64,000 nt of DNA from Nageia nagi (GCA_050084985.1 JBITNC010000001.1:78058001-78122000); one strand, 5' to 3'. Positions 1 through 10,541 are shown, counted from the first letter of the stretch. A program made the numbers and translations. Notes: generated by a model not told the origin, from the sequence alone.

Positions 1-432
1 CTAGTACCACCTAAGTGTGGAGAACCATTCTTGTTATATATATCAACTATAGAAATAACCTTAGGAACCATGCTTGCTCAAAAGAATGAGAATAGTAAAT
101 AATAAGCAATTTATTACCTTAGTTGAACTTTAGTTGGTTATGAGATCAAATATGTGTATTTAGAGAAGTTGTGTTTAGCAGTAGTATTCACAACAAAAAA
201 ATTAAGATATTACATGGTAAATCATACCATGTACATAATTGCTAAAGTTGTCCCTTTGAAATACATGATGAATAAAACTTATCAAAATGTAAGAACATCT
301 AAATGGATCATGTATCTAATTGAATTTGACTTACTTTTGATAAGTCAAAAATTAATCAAAGAACAAGTCATAGCTGATTATCTTGCTAAGGCACCATTAT
401 CTAATGATAATCCACTCATCATAAAATTATAG
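1..432 (+). pseudogene. gypsy RT C-terminus / first RNase H relic
   Basis: The first 100 bases read LVPPKCGEPFLLYIST, the start of the RNase H that follows RT in Tat elements. After a break the frame from 154 gives YLEKLCLAVVFTTKKLRYYM and later WIMYLIEFDLL and IADYLAKAP, the classic end of this domain. In ordinary gypsy RNase H the first catalytic Asp sits in a 'DAS' motif. Here the position reads LYIST, matching the LYLSA form typical of Tat elements, where the first RNase H is thought inactive. Stops occur between the two parts (near 100). Confident as a relic; no function expected. Confidence 0.85.
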
Positions 433-489
433 ATGAACATGTATTTCAATTAGATGAAATGGAAATTCCATAGAATTTGAAGAAGATTG

Positions 490-870
490 TGATATGGTAT
501 ATATTTTGATGGGTCAAGATGCGAGCAAAGTGGGGATGTGGGTGTTATTTTTATTATGTCCCAAGGGTTCCCATACCCTATTCATTTAAACATAACTTTT
601 CTTGCATGAACAACAATGTCAAGTATGAAGCCTTAATCTTAGCTATTAAAAATACTATAAAATTAAAATTGAAAAAAGTAAAATTCATTGGTTAATTTAT
701 TAATCATAAATCAAGTTAAAGAGATCTTCAAATTTAAGGAACCTTTGTTGCAAAAATATAAAATATTAGTGAAAAATATTTTATTATCTTTTGAAAAATA
801 TGATTTAGAAGTAGCACCATAATCAACTAATAGGTTTGCCGATGCTATGGCTTCCATTAGATATTTAATA
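490..870 (+). pseudogene. second (archaeal-like) RNase H relic of element G
   Basis: From about 497 the sequence reads YFDGSRCEQSGDVGVIF, then PYPIHLN, and after a frame change VKYEALILAI and finally NRFADAMASI near 830. This is the extra RNase H carried by Tat-lineage gypsy elements between the first RNase H and integrase; the first catalytic Asp (FDGS) and the Glu (YEAL) are visible. It is held to supply RNase H activity in place of the degenerate first domain. At least one frameshift (near 600) and several stops break it. Confidence 0.82.
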
Positions 871-1179
871 CCCATAAATGCTAGTAAAAAAATAATCCCT
901 ATTGAAATTGTTCAAATCATTCAATCCTCAATATAATCAAATGAAGTTGAGCATGTAGTCTTATACATTGCAATAAAAGATAAAAATTTATGGCATACAT
1001 AATTGTTCAAATTCTTAAGAGATGGGGTATTACCTAAAGACTTAACAAAATCATCTCAGAAAGAATTCAAGATAAAAGTTTTTCACTTTTGCATGATAGG
1101 AGATGTCTTATACCTTAGGGGTTTTGATGGGATATTACATAGATGTTTAGAATGGCCTAATTCACAAATTGCTATTTCA

Positions 1180-2235
1180 TACACATGATGAAATTTGTGG
1201 AGGAAAATTTAGTGGCTCTGCAATCACAAAATGATTAATGCATATGGGATATTACTGGCTTACTATGGAACATGATTGCATGGAGTACATTAGAAAGTGT
1301 GTTAAATGTAAACAACATGTTAATCTATTTAATTAACCCCCATATACATTTCAACCCATGAAATAATTGTGGCCATTCTCAATATAGGCATTATATTTAA
1401 TAAGTCAAATCTCTCATATTTGTTTAGGAGGTCACAAGTTTATAATAATTGGTATAGAATATTTTACAAAATGGGTAGAAGCCATCCCCATGATCTCAAC
1501 AAAAGGGTCAAAGATAGAAAAATTCATACAGAACCATATTATATGTCATTTTGGAATTCTAATCCAAATTATCACTGATAATGGGAAAAACTTCAAAAAT
1601 AAGGAAGTTTAGGCTTTATGTAAAGGATATCATATCTATTTGAACTCTTTACTATCCTCAAGGGAATGGTAAAGCTAAAGCTACAAATAAAACTATACAT
1701 AGCATTCTATTAAAAATTATTGATGACTCCCACCGAGATTGGCATGCAAGAATTCCACATGCATTATGGGTCTATTGAACTAGTATTCAAACTCCTACTA
1801 GGGCAACCCTATTTTCCTTAGTTTATAGGGTAAAAGCAGTATTACCCTTATAAATAGAAATTTATTCATTACAAATTGCATTACAAGACTATATCATTGA
1901 TGAAGTGATTCATCAAATAAGATTAGATCAATTAGTGCTTCTAGATGAAAGAAGAGTTAATGCATTAGAGCATTTACATACTTATCAAAATAATATTAAA
2001 AGAGCCTTTGATAAAAAAGTTAAAACTCATGAATTTAACATAGGAGATTTGGTTTTAAAAGAAAACCAACAAACTTCTCAAATGTAATGATAGCTTCATG
2101 ATGAGTTTGCTCCTAACTGGTTAGGTCCTTATGTGATTAAAAGAAAATTTGGATTGGGGCTTATTATTTAGTTGATATGGAAGGTAACAAAGAGCGTGAG
2201 CCCATAAATATCATGTACCTTCATCCTTTCTATAG
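1180..2235 (+). pseudogene. gypsy integrase relic of element G
   Basis: The zinc-binding region (1185-1325) reads HDEICGGKFSGSAI and later YYWLTMEHDCMEYIRKC.KC, with the H-H-C-C ligands kept. The core follows in several frames: a WVEAIP-like stretch near 1470, IITDNGKNFKNKE (1565-1605) carrying the second catalytic Asp, and RDWHARIPHALWVY (1735-1780). The C-terminal part is open from 1905 to 2087 (FDKKVKTHEFNIGDLVLKE) and continues as PNWLGPYVIKRKFGLG and a INIMYLHPFYS-like end at 2225. Frameshifts and TAG/TAA stops make it non-functional. No chromodomain was seen. Confidence 0.88.
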
Positions 2236-2240
2236 TTAAT

Positions 2241-3054
2241 AAACTTTTTAAAATTATATATATTATAAATAAGCTTTTTTAGTTAAAAAATTAACTAAAG
2301 TATTTTTATTAAAGACTAAAACATATTTAATGTATTTGAAACAAAAAATGACATAAAAAAAGAGTAAAAGCATCCACTTGATTGCTGATCAAAGAGGTAT
2401 TCATAAAAAATCTTGGTTCAAGAAACTAAGATATTTGGGAGATAAGGATACATAGATTTATCACCAGATACTTCCCCTAACAATATAAATATCCTCTATT
2501 TACCTATTAATTTACAAAGAATCCTAGCCTTAAACTTATTGCTAGAAAGATACCAAGGATGGAAGATAAGTATTCATAGAGATAACTTGGAGATTTATGT
2601 GGATAAAGCCATGTACAACCTAAGTCATGCACATTATTTTATGCAAGTCTGCATGATAAACTTGTTATATTGATATTGGCCTACTTCAATCCCTAAGATC
2701 ATAATTAATTACTTTTTCAACAATTGGATCCAAAATATAGTAATTAATATTTGGCCAAATGAGGATTTTATGTTTATGTAGGTAGACTAGATGATAAGAG
2801 ACTTGTATCACCATAAAATTATCTATGGCTTTTATATAGTATTCATCCATAAAAATAAATAATCAATTAGATGTGTGCATAAGATTAACTAATGATTCTC
2901 TTGAATTAGGTCAAGATTTCACCATCCTCCTCCTTGTAACATTCAAGTAAGAGTTATGATGCCAAGAAAACTAGAAACCAATGAAAAAACATAATTTAAT
3001 CTTGCATAACATGATTTTGTTGATAGATATCCTAAATATCAATATATATAAGCA
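2241..3054. other. no gene recognised; probable 3' region of element G
   Basis: Immediately after the integrase end there is about 800 bases of AT-rich sequence with short interrupted frames on the + strand. Nothing matches a domain I know. Tat-type elements often carry extra sequence between integrase and the 3' LTR, so this is most simply a continuation of G. That is inference. Confidence 0.4.
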
Positions 3055-3429
3055 TTGAGAAAGTGTCCTTACACTGAGATAACCCATTTTTTCTCTTTAG
3101 TAAAAGAAATTCAAGAAGTTATGGCCATGAATTTTTATAATTGGCGAGGAACCAATGCATGGGACTTAAAAGTCAATAATCTTAGGGAAACTATTGAGTT
3201 AGAAGCAAAGGATATGTGGATGGAAACTAAATACCTAACCAATTGGATCCATCTATTCCACTTTCATTGGCTTTATGAGAGACTTAGAATTTTATTGAAT
3301 TGTGTTGATCATATGACTCTTCGATGTTATGGAAGATCAATTTCCATAATTGAAGTCATCGATGACTTGGTACTGGACTATAATACCTATTTAATTTTGT
3401 ACAAAGAAATCATATATGATTATAGTTAA
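3055..3429 (+). pseudogene. unrecognised 124-codon frame downstream of G integrase
   Basis: The longest + strand open frame near G. It has aromatic-rich, protein-like composition with runs such as NWIHLFHFHWLYERLRILL and SISIIEVIDDLVLDYN, less A/N/K-biased than random frames here. I do not recognise the family. It lies about 820 bases after the integrase in the same orientation, where some Tat elements carry an additional ORF. The line-up is only positional: it could be an extra ORF relic, part of a captured gene, or a chance frame. Confidence 0.3.
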
Positions 3430-3573
3430 TTATTTAGCATAAAATATTGTGTAAATAATCTAATTAATATAAAGCTAAGGTTTTAAAGGATATTAGAATG
3501 CTTTAATCAAACAAAAAGTAAGGTTGTAATCAAACTGGCAAAAAATGAGTATGTCTAGTATCTCATAGAGAGC

Positions 3574-3852
3574 ATGATCCCCCTTGCATCATTAATTTCC
3601 CCTCAATCTTCACAATCCTTATGGATCCCATTCTTCCTTCCATTTATTGAAAATAGTGAAGCTTTGATATTATTAGCTAAGCCAAAACATGTCATTAAGA
3701 AATTCAAGCATCATCGACCAATCTTGCCACTCATTTGGTATTCGGTCCATTACCAATCATCCATCCTAGGATTAGGAGCTACTTGTTTCTTAGTTCAACC
3801 TCTGTATTTTTATTTCTTGGGTTATAAAAGTTGGGTTATGCATAAAAAATAA
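3574..3852 (+). pseudogene. unrecognised 92-codon frame, second after G integrase
   Basis: A + strand frame opening at an ATG, with mixed composition (SPQSSQSLWIPFFLPF near the start, then a hydrophobic ILGLGATCFLVQPLYFYFLG stretch at about residues 64-83 that could be one membrane segment). No family recognised. It follows the 124-codon frame by 145 bases on the same strand and may be a continuation of the same decayed reading unit. Low confidence that it was ever translated. Confidence 0.22.
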
Positions 3853-5290
3853 GGGAACCATTATCATTGGGGAGTTGTAAAAAGTTTTTTATCTTAAAAA
3901 ATAATAATCAAGTAAATAAAAAGTACCACCATTAAGAACACATGTAATTAAAGAAAATTATTATTAAATTTTCTTGAAATGTGTGTATATATTTATGTTT
4001 AAAAAAATTATATAAATTCTAAAAAATGCTTGTATATGATACTACAAGTAGTTGATTGTATTTCATAGGCAATAGGAATCATGAGTCACCCACATTATGT
4101 TAGTTTTCCCACCAATCAGAGGGAGAGGCACTCACATTATGATCCTCCTCTCCCATGGGACTTATCATCCCTTATCATTTACCGATAACCTTGTACTTTT
4201 CCTAGTGACCCTTTAGAGATCCTATCTAAAACCTAGAGTTAGAGGAGGATATGTTTAATCAAATGCCTAAGGGTATCCAAATTAAATTTTATTTAATATA
4301 GCTTTGACCTCTACACTAGATAAATCTAACCATGCTTATAATATTTTGAGGAACTCTGACTAAATGGAGATTTATATTGATCATCAACCTTGTTGGGGAT
4401 CTTGTGTGATATATGGTATCCTTGATGAAGAGTTCTTGCAAAATCTCATCTACATGATCTCCAAATCTAATTTTATTTTGTTAAATATTATAGGCTGCAT
4501 CTTCTACATCCTAAAGAAAATCTTCTCAATGATGTCACCATAACCCATCTCCTATCTATAAACCTATGGTGTTGGGACTTTATGATATCTATGTCTATCA
4601 TTCATGACCCCTTGTAGTGGTTCATTGATCATACATCTGTACTTGCTATCATTTCCATCCTTTTACTCAAGATGACCTATTGCAGATTCTTATTCAATGG
4701 GGGAATAGGTAAAATATTAACAAATTCAAAAAATACAAAAACATTAAAAAATTTTAAAACATCAAAAAATTAAAAAATACAAAAACATTAAAAAATACAA
4801 AAAATTCAAAAATGTCAAAAAATTCAAAAATGTATATATGTATACATACTTAGAAGATATACTTCTGAAATGTCTTGGCTATTGGGTGCACTACCCATGT
4901 GTTCATATCATTCCACTTTGTTCATAAATGTTTAGTCCTTTACCTTGAATATCATAATTATTAGATATCAATCATTATAAAGGAGATAACTAATCAAGCT
5001 ATATGTATTCATGCATCATGCATACATCAATATAATATTTATTTATGTATATAGTTGCATTTACAAATAAACAAGTTGGTAATAAATACTCTATTCATAT
5101 TTGGTTTTAGTTAAGAAATCTTATGTTGAGATTTCAAAAACTTAGGATGATAAAAGGACATAACTATGCTATATGGTGGTGCACTAATAGACTCATACAC
5201 TTTTTATATTAAAAATCTTGAAATAATCAAGAATTGAGTATTTCTTGAGTATAAATGTAAGTATGGTTCTTTTACTTTTGCTTCATATTG
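3853..5290. other. AT-rich noncoding, no gene seen
   Basis: No supported coding signal on either strand. It includes a simple A-rich repeat patch at 4712-4840 (listed separately). The composition and position suit the untranslated 3' part of a large gypsy element, but nothing proves it. Confidence 0.4.
4712..4840. repeat. imperfect A-rich short repeat (AAAAAATTCAAAAATG-like)
   Basis: A run of near-identical 10-17 base units built from ACAAAAA, CATTAAAAA and ATTCAAAAATG. It is a low-complexity patch, not a coding or CRISPR structure. Similar A-rich wording appears at the left part of the LTR-like copy near 18,500. Confidence 0.75.
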
Positions 5291-5299
5291 AACCTAAGA

Positions 5300-5356
5300 G
5301 ATAGGATAAAAAGAAAAGAAAAATAAAAATAAAAGGAAAAAAATGGGGAGAAAATA
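5300..5356 (+). other. candidate polypurine tract of element G
   Basis: About 55 bases almost entirely of A and G, ending in ATGGGGAGAAAATA and followed directly by TGTAGAATTC. A purine-rich run followed by TG is the form of a plus-strand primer beside a 3' LTR. The matching 5' LTR would be outside the window, so it cannot be confirmed from this sequence. Confidence 0.3.
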
Positions 5357-6955
5357 TGTAGAATTCTTGGGCCATTATAGCATCCTCTATCAAGGCAATA
5401 GATGCCTTACTAGCAATAGAGCAAGGTTATAATGGGATGATGGGGTTAACCTTCACCAGGGCTATGGACACTTTTTGGTAGTGAAGCATAGCTTACAAAA
5501 AGAAAAAGATCATATCTCACAATTTATAATCCTGAGGAATTTAATTTGCAAATGTTAAGAGAAGGAAATAAACATCATTGTACACACATGAGTTTATGGC
5601 AAACTTAATTAAATTATGATTTGTTTTATACAATCCCTAGTAAATGAGACAAAAGCATAAGAAGATTGATTAATGAAGACTAGGTATTGAATGTGTTATT
5701 CATTATACTTCTTTATTTATATATATCCATTAATTCCATACTATCAATATTATTATAAAGCTTGATAAGTTACCAAAGCATTATGATTGATGTCTAAATG
5801 ATTATGTCATTCATAAAAATATTAGGTCATTTAGGCTTCATACATTTTACATTCATGTATCATTTGTCCATATACATCTATGTGTATCCAATTTTACATC
5901 CATACATGCATAAATATTTTGTAAATCTTGTGTATGTTTTACATTTATACATTCATATTATTCATGATATCACATATGTTTATACAAGTATATTATACTA
6001 TTTTACAAATGTAATAGTACTATATAAACATAATATCATTTTGAATTTATAAAGTATATCATAAATAAGGTATTACAACTTAATGAAAATATAAAAATAA
6101 ACTTTCATGCATTTCTATTTTAAACACATACATCTAAAATAAATGAAAAACATAAACATACATCAATATGATACTAAAACATGCATATAAAATTCTAAAA
6201 CTATCATCATATATATCACAAAATATAAGCAAATGTCCATCACATAAACCATCCATCACATCTTGAAAAACTAACCATCAATCATGACTACCATGATTCC
6301 AAAAATAGATAAGGTCATCAAAAAATAAACATATGAATAACATGTCTAAACATAAAAAATGGTTTTGCTATCCATGATCTAAAAAATAAAATGACATAGT
6401 CTAATAAGACTCATAAGTCTAACATGAAACATAAAAATAAGTAGTCTTATCATTGAAATATTCTCAAGAGCTATCCTCTCCACCATCCATAGGAATACCA
6501 GCTTTGCTCTATCTAGATGAGTAGTCCCCACTAAACCTATAGGAATCATCACTTGAGTTACCCTATGAATGTCAGATGATCCCCCTAGGTGCTAAGAAGA
6601 AACCTCACCTATCCTACTATGGCTATGAGATGCAACACGTCTAAAAACCCTACCCTAAGTACTAGTAGCCTATTGGGCTCCATTGGGTGCTTAATAAACT
6701 AGGACATACTTAAGGATGTATGTGATAGGAGGAACTAGATATAACATGCATGGGACATATGGAGGTACCCCTATCAACCATGTCTGCATAATAAAGGATT
6801 CATAATCCCTCTGCTAAAGAATCTAATAAATCAACATTGATGATTGACCAAGTACCCCAATAGATATACTAGCTCCCCTAGTCTATGCAAAAGCTCAAGG
6901 CTCATCCCTCTCTTAGTGATATCTATCTCTTTTAGCTCTCTATCAATACATATGA
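5357..6955. other. no gene recognised; possible G LTR region
   Basis: AT-rich sequence with frames that do not look coding; the frame at 5798-6052 is a chance product of TATA/CATA-rich DNA. If the purine run at 5300-5356 is a polypurine tract, part of this stretch would be the 3' LTR of G. No second copy of it is present in the window. Confidence 0.35.
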
Positions 6956-6959
6956 GCAT

Positions 6960-8420
6960 TAAGTTAAGAAATCTAGTACATCAACTCATAGATATCCCCC
7001 AAAAGTGCATCAACTCTAGGTACCTATGAAGGGGGAACTCTACCTCCTCTCACACCTTTAGTAGAGGTACCTACCTCAATCTCCTCTTCCTATTCAATTA
7101 TGTCCTTTTGCTCATCTATCACCTACTCCTCATCCATTGGCTCATCGATCACCTACTCCTTAGCCATCTCCTTGGCTACCTCCTCCCCAACCTCCATAAT
7201 TTCCTTAGGCTTAGCTACTTGCTGGTGTACCTTATGCTCTAGTGCATCATTATCCTTGGCCTCTAGCTCTACCTACCACCATGCATCAAAAGCCTTAATC
7301 ACACCCACATCATCCACACCTATGTCCTCCATTAGGATCTCCTCCTATGTAGGATTTAGCTCTACATAAACTAAGGGCTGAATCCCTTCAACTAGTAGCT
7401 TACCCTCCCTCAAAAAATGCAAAGGTGTTTGTAGAACTTCCTATACAAAACCAAACTAATGGTGCACATGCTCAAAGTAGAAATGCTTTAAGAACTCAAT
7501 CTATCGATCATTGAGAACTTGAATCTATCTAATGCTTATCAGTTGTACTACATGCTCATCCCAAATTGGGTAACCATGGTAGGGTTAGAAACTCACCTAA
7601 TATGCAATGAGGTGAGCTATCATCATCTAATGAAAGGTAATATCTCATCAAATGCCATCTAAAGGGTAGGTATAAAAGTCCTCTCATTAGCGTATGATGG
7701 TGGGATAAGTTGTGTGAGTATCAAAACTAAGCACTAGAAGCCCTAAAGGATGAACTACATGGATATACTCATAGGCCTACACCTGAAGAGTAATGGTAAT
7801 TGATAATAAGGCTCTATGATGCTAGTAGGATAAGTTGTGTGAGTATGAAAACTAAGCACTAGAAGCCCCAAAGGATGAGCTACATGGATATGCTCATAGG
7901 CCCACACCTAAAGAGTAATGGTAATTGATAATGAGGCTCTATGAACTAAATAACAAAATAATAACTCTCAATAAATCTTGGCTAATAGTGTGGGATCCTA
8001 AGCATATATTATCCCCTGCTACAGCATATCAACCACTATGGGTAATAAGGACTAAGGAAATCTCCCACTATCAATATCTAGAAGAGCATAACATTGGATG
8101 AACCCCATAAAATAAGAGGATCTAAGGAGACCCTACTAATTGTTCTTCTAGTAACTAAAATGTGGAAGACCCCCAAAAAACATCTCACACATGACTCCAT
8201 CAACAACACCTACCACATAGACTATTGTAATATTTGGGCACACTGAATCTCGATCTAGTGCATGTTGAATCTACTGACCTTGAATAGGAAAATGGTATAA
8301 AGGATGGGTGTCCTCCATCATAATATTCATCTCCCCCATAGGAAGATGGAAGGTGCCAATCAAGGAATCCCATCTCTCTATCAAGGTTTCCAATAGTGGA
8401 TAGTCCCAATGAATATGGAC
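6960..8420 (-). pseudogene. plant mobile domain (PMD, MAIN-like) pseudogene
   Basis: Read on the minus strand from 8412, the sequence gives PLLETLIERW, then SLIGTFHLPMGEMNIMMED and PLYHFPIQG, the signature start of the plant mobile domain. Farther on comes WAYEHIHVAHPLG (about 7890), matching the PMD 'WAWE.IP.GRP' block, and this block is duplicated. The C-terminal part (7445-6970) is acidic and lysine-rich (NDALEHKVHQQVAKPKEIME, then EEVAKEMAKE) and ends near VPRVDALLGDIYELM. PMD proteins occur as host MAIN/MAIL genes and as passengers in Ty3/gypsy and Mutator-like elements. Many in-frame stops, nearly all TAG, show it is dead. Which mobile element, if any, carried it is unclear: no flanking LTR pair was found. 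The open frame at 8200-8409 on this strand is out of phase with the domain. Confidence 0.78.
7693..7939. repeat. tandem duplication, two units of 122-125 bp
   Basis: The unit beginning TATGATG...GATAAGTTGTGTGAGTAT at 7693 recurs at 7815 with a shift of 122 then 125 bases because of a 3-base indel. The two copies differ at roughly a dozen positions. On the minus strand each copy encodes the PMD 'WAYEHI/WAYEYI...HPLGLLVLSF' block, so the duplication repeated the core of the domain, in a different frame. Confidence 0.9.
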
Positions 8421-8449
8421 CATGTAGGTCCCAGTTCCAAATCCATCTG

Positions 8450-9059
8450 CATGAAGAAAGGTTTGATTTGTAGTACTAAATAAAATACAACCATCCTCAT
8501 GTATATGAGGATATCTACCTCTAGGCTCAAATATGTCCTAAGCCTAACAATAATTATTAATATTTTTTTTTTTTAAAATATCCTAAATGCAAATGTTGAT
8601 GATCAAATGATCAAGATCTAGAATCACTAGCATTCTACACTTGAACATCAATGATCTTGAATTACTCTGGCTAGCAATCATGACTAAGGTTTTAAAATTT
8701 TAAACTAAATGTTGAAAAATAAGCTTAATAAAAAAAATAAATGATTATAAAACCTCTAAATACTATTCCTAAGTATCCTACAATTTCTATTTTGATTGTT
8801 AATGGTTAAATTTAGTGTATTAAATAAAAAATCAAAAAGGGGGTTTCAAAACCTATCTCCTCCCTCATTGGCCTTTTTCATGGTGTAGATCATTCTCTTA
8901 GCAGCATTGTGGCTCTAAAAAATGGTGAAAATAGATGGTGTGGGGTCAAATGATCGGATGGTGGGTTAGGGACAACAAAAGCTCTAACCTAGCACTAAAA
9001 AACAAACTAGAAAGTGATAGGTAAAACCTTTTCTTTTTATTACTCCATGCAATTGAATA
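8450..9059. other. no gene seen; sequence between PMD relic and element A
   Basis: AT-rich sequence with an interrupted T/A run at 8560-8580 and no coding signal. It is the left target flank into which element A inserted; the sequence resumes at 18,116. Confidence 0.45.
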
Positions 9060-9064
9060 CTAAT
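9060..9064. repeat. target-site duplication of element A (left)
   Basis: CTAAT immediately left of the LTR; the same five bases follow the right LTR at 18,111-18,115. A five-base duplication is standard for copia integrase. Confidence 0.93.
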
Positions 9065-9554
9065 TGAAGGAATTAGATCTAGACTAATCCTCAAGGTCCA
9101 AGACTATAGGAAACTCAATCATTCAACATCTACAAGCTAATAATACCATTCATATAAGATAACACAAATATAATGTGGTTCCTCCCTCCTTGGGAGTACA
9201 TCCACAACTAGTTCTCAATTCTCAATCTATGCACCCTCTTACAACAATTCCTTCCTCTCCTAGACAAACTAGTAGAGTAATCTTACTCACAATATTAGTT
9301 ATGTTACAAGAGGAGAGGCCCTCTATTTATAGCATGAGAGCACCTCCCTAACTTCTCTTTAACCCAAGGGTAAGGTTAGGGTTACAATAAATGTATTACC
9401 TAACATTAACCTACCAACTAACCCCATGGTAAGGTCAAAGTCTACATAAATAAGAATTCAATTAATCCCTTAAGGTATCTACATATCCTTTAAGTGATTA
9501 ATTGAATTTACAAGGAGTTTAAATATTCACAATATTTCATTACAAATTCTAACA
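9065..9554 (-). repeat. 3' LTR of element A
   Basis: 490 bp, beginning TGAAGGAATT and ending TTCTAACA on the + strand, i.e. TGTTAGAA...TTCCTTCA in element sense. It matches 17,621-18,110 except for about 17 differences. It contains a TATA-like ATTTATA (9325-9331, element sense TATAAAT) followed by the CCTCTCCTCTTGTAAC transcription-start-like region. Confidence 0.97.
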
Positions 9555-9566
9555 CTCCCCCTTAAT
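9555..9566 (-). other. polypurine tract of element A
   Basis: In element sense this reads ATTAAGGGGGAG directly before the 3' LTR. It primes plus-strand DNA synthesis. The same block with flanking bases stands before the 3' LTR of element B (36,484-36,495). Confidence 0.92.
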
Positions 9567-10030
9567 GCAATATTGGGATAGAGCATAGAAGAGAGAAGAG
9601 AGAGAGTAAGAGAGAGTTCTCCTCCATAGAGATACAAGTGGATATGAGAACATTTACATATTTGAGAATCTTTTTGAGAACTAGTTTGAGACTCAATACA
9701 TTACCATTTGACAAAATGGTTTACAATACAATCATTAACCACAACTGGTTTCACTGTACATAGTAGTCGATCAACTTTAAGCTGACATGTGAGTCTCCAT
9801 GAGCTTGCTTACACAAGGTGAGTAACTTGCATTTCTGAAGAAGATCCTGCATGCTACAAGCAAATCATGAACAAAATTAGTTAGATGCATCATATATTCA
9901 AATAAGAGAATCAAATAATGCCATATTATAAATAACTGATCAATGGTGCACTATAAGTCATCACGAAGATGCCAAGCCATCACTCATAGTCACCTATTGT
10001 ATATAGACATGTGTTGATTATTAATAGAGC
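9567..10030 (-). other. 3' UTR of element A, non-repetitive part
   Basis: Between the minisatellite and the PPT. A GA-rich stretch (9583-9616; CT-rich in element sense) lies next to the PPT, and element B has a matching CT-rich stretch at 36,430-36,478. No coding signal. Confidence 0.6.
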
Positions 10031-10541
10031 ATAAAAATTGTACAACGAGTTTCTCACGCAGAGCAAACTCACCATGGAGGTATAGAATGTACAACAAGTT
10101 CATCACATAGAGTGAACTTACCATGAAGGTATATTAATTATATGCTCAAAAAATTGTACAATAAGTTTCTCACGTAAAACAAACTTACCATGAAGGTATA
10201 AAATGTATAAGAAGTTTCTCACACAGAGCAAACTTACCACAGAGGTATAAAACGTACAACAAGTTTGTCACATAGAGCAAACTTACCATGGAGGTATAAA
10301 AATGTACAACAAGTTTGTCACACAGAGCAAACTTACCATGGAGGTATAAAATGTACAAGTTTATCATGCAGATCAAACTTACCACGGAGGTATAAAATGT
10401 ACAACAAGTTTCTCATGCAGAGCAAACTTACCACGGAGGTATAAAATGTACAACAAGTTTGTCACGTAGAGCAAACTTACCACAGAGGTATAAAATGTAT
10501 AACAAGTTTCTCACATAGAGCAAACTTACCATGGGGGTATA
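10031..10541 (-). repeat. minisatellite, about ten ~49-bp units in the 3' UTR of A
   Basis: The unit is of the form TGTACAACAAGTTTGTCAC, then a GAGCAAACTTACC part and ATGGAGGTATAAA. Units begin near 10,039, 10,088, 10,155, 10,205, 10,253, 10,302, 10,351, 10,397, 10,447 and 10,496. Most are 48-50 bp; one is stretched to about 67 bp by an AT-rich insertion at 10,131-10,150. The open frame at 10,185-10,385 on the minus strand is only this repeat read through. It lies between RNase H and the PPT. Confidence 0.92.

Larger units (their letters stand above)
1..2240 (+). mobile_element. Element G: Ty3/gypsy (Tat-type) pol fragment, cut by the window edge
   Basis: The + strand reads, in order, the end of reverse transcriptase/RNase H, a second RNase H, an integrase zinc finger, integrase core and integrase C-terminus. 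This is the order of Tat-lineage gypsy elements, which carry two RNase H domains. Frameshifts and stops break every domain, so the copy is dead. The 5' LTR, gag, PR and most of RT lie left of the window. No 3' LTR could be paired because its partner is outside. The 3' tail probably continues past the integrase, perhaps to the purine-rich run near 5.3 kb. Lineage is inferred from motifs. Confidence 0.88.

Noticed and set aside
5798-6052. 84-codon hydrophobic plus frame
   Set aside because: Composition reflects CATA/TATA-rich simple sequence; no conserved motif or coding context.
7100-7369. Plus-strand Ser-rich 89-codon frame
   Set aside because: Antisense of the acidic/Lys tail of the minus-strand PMD relic.
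8200-8409. 69-codon minus frame MGLSTIGNLDREMGF...
   Set aside because: Out of phase with the plant mobile domain that occupies the same bases; a shadow frame.
10185-10385. Minus-strand open frame with repeated 'YLCGKFALCEKLL'-like units
   Set aside because: It is the ~49-bp 3' UTR minisatellite read through; each unit happens to lack stops in this frame.
10031-10541. CRISPR-like array
   Set aside because: Units are contiguous tandem repeats without unique spacers, in a plant retrotransposon 3' UTR.
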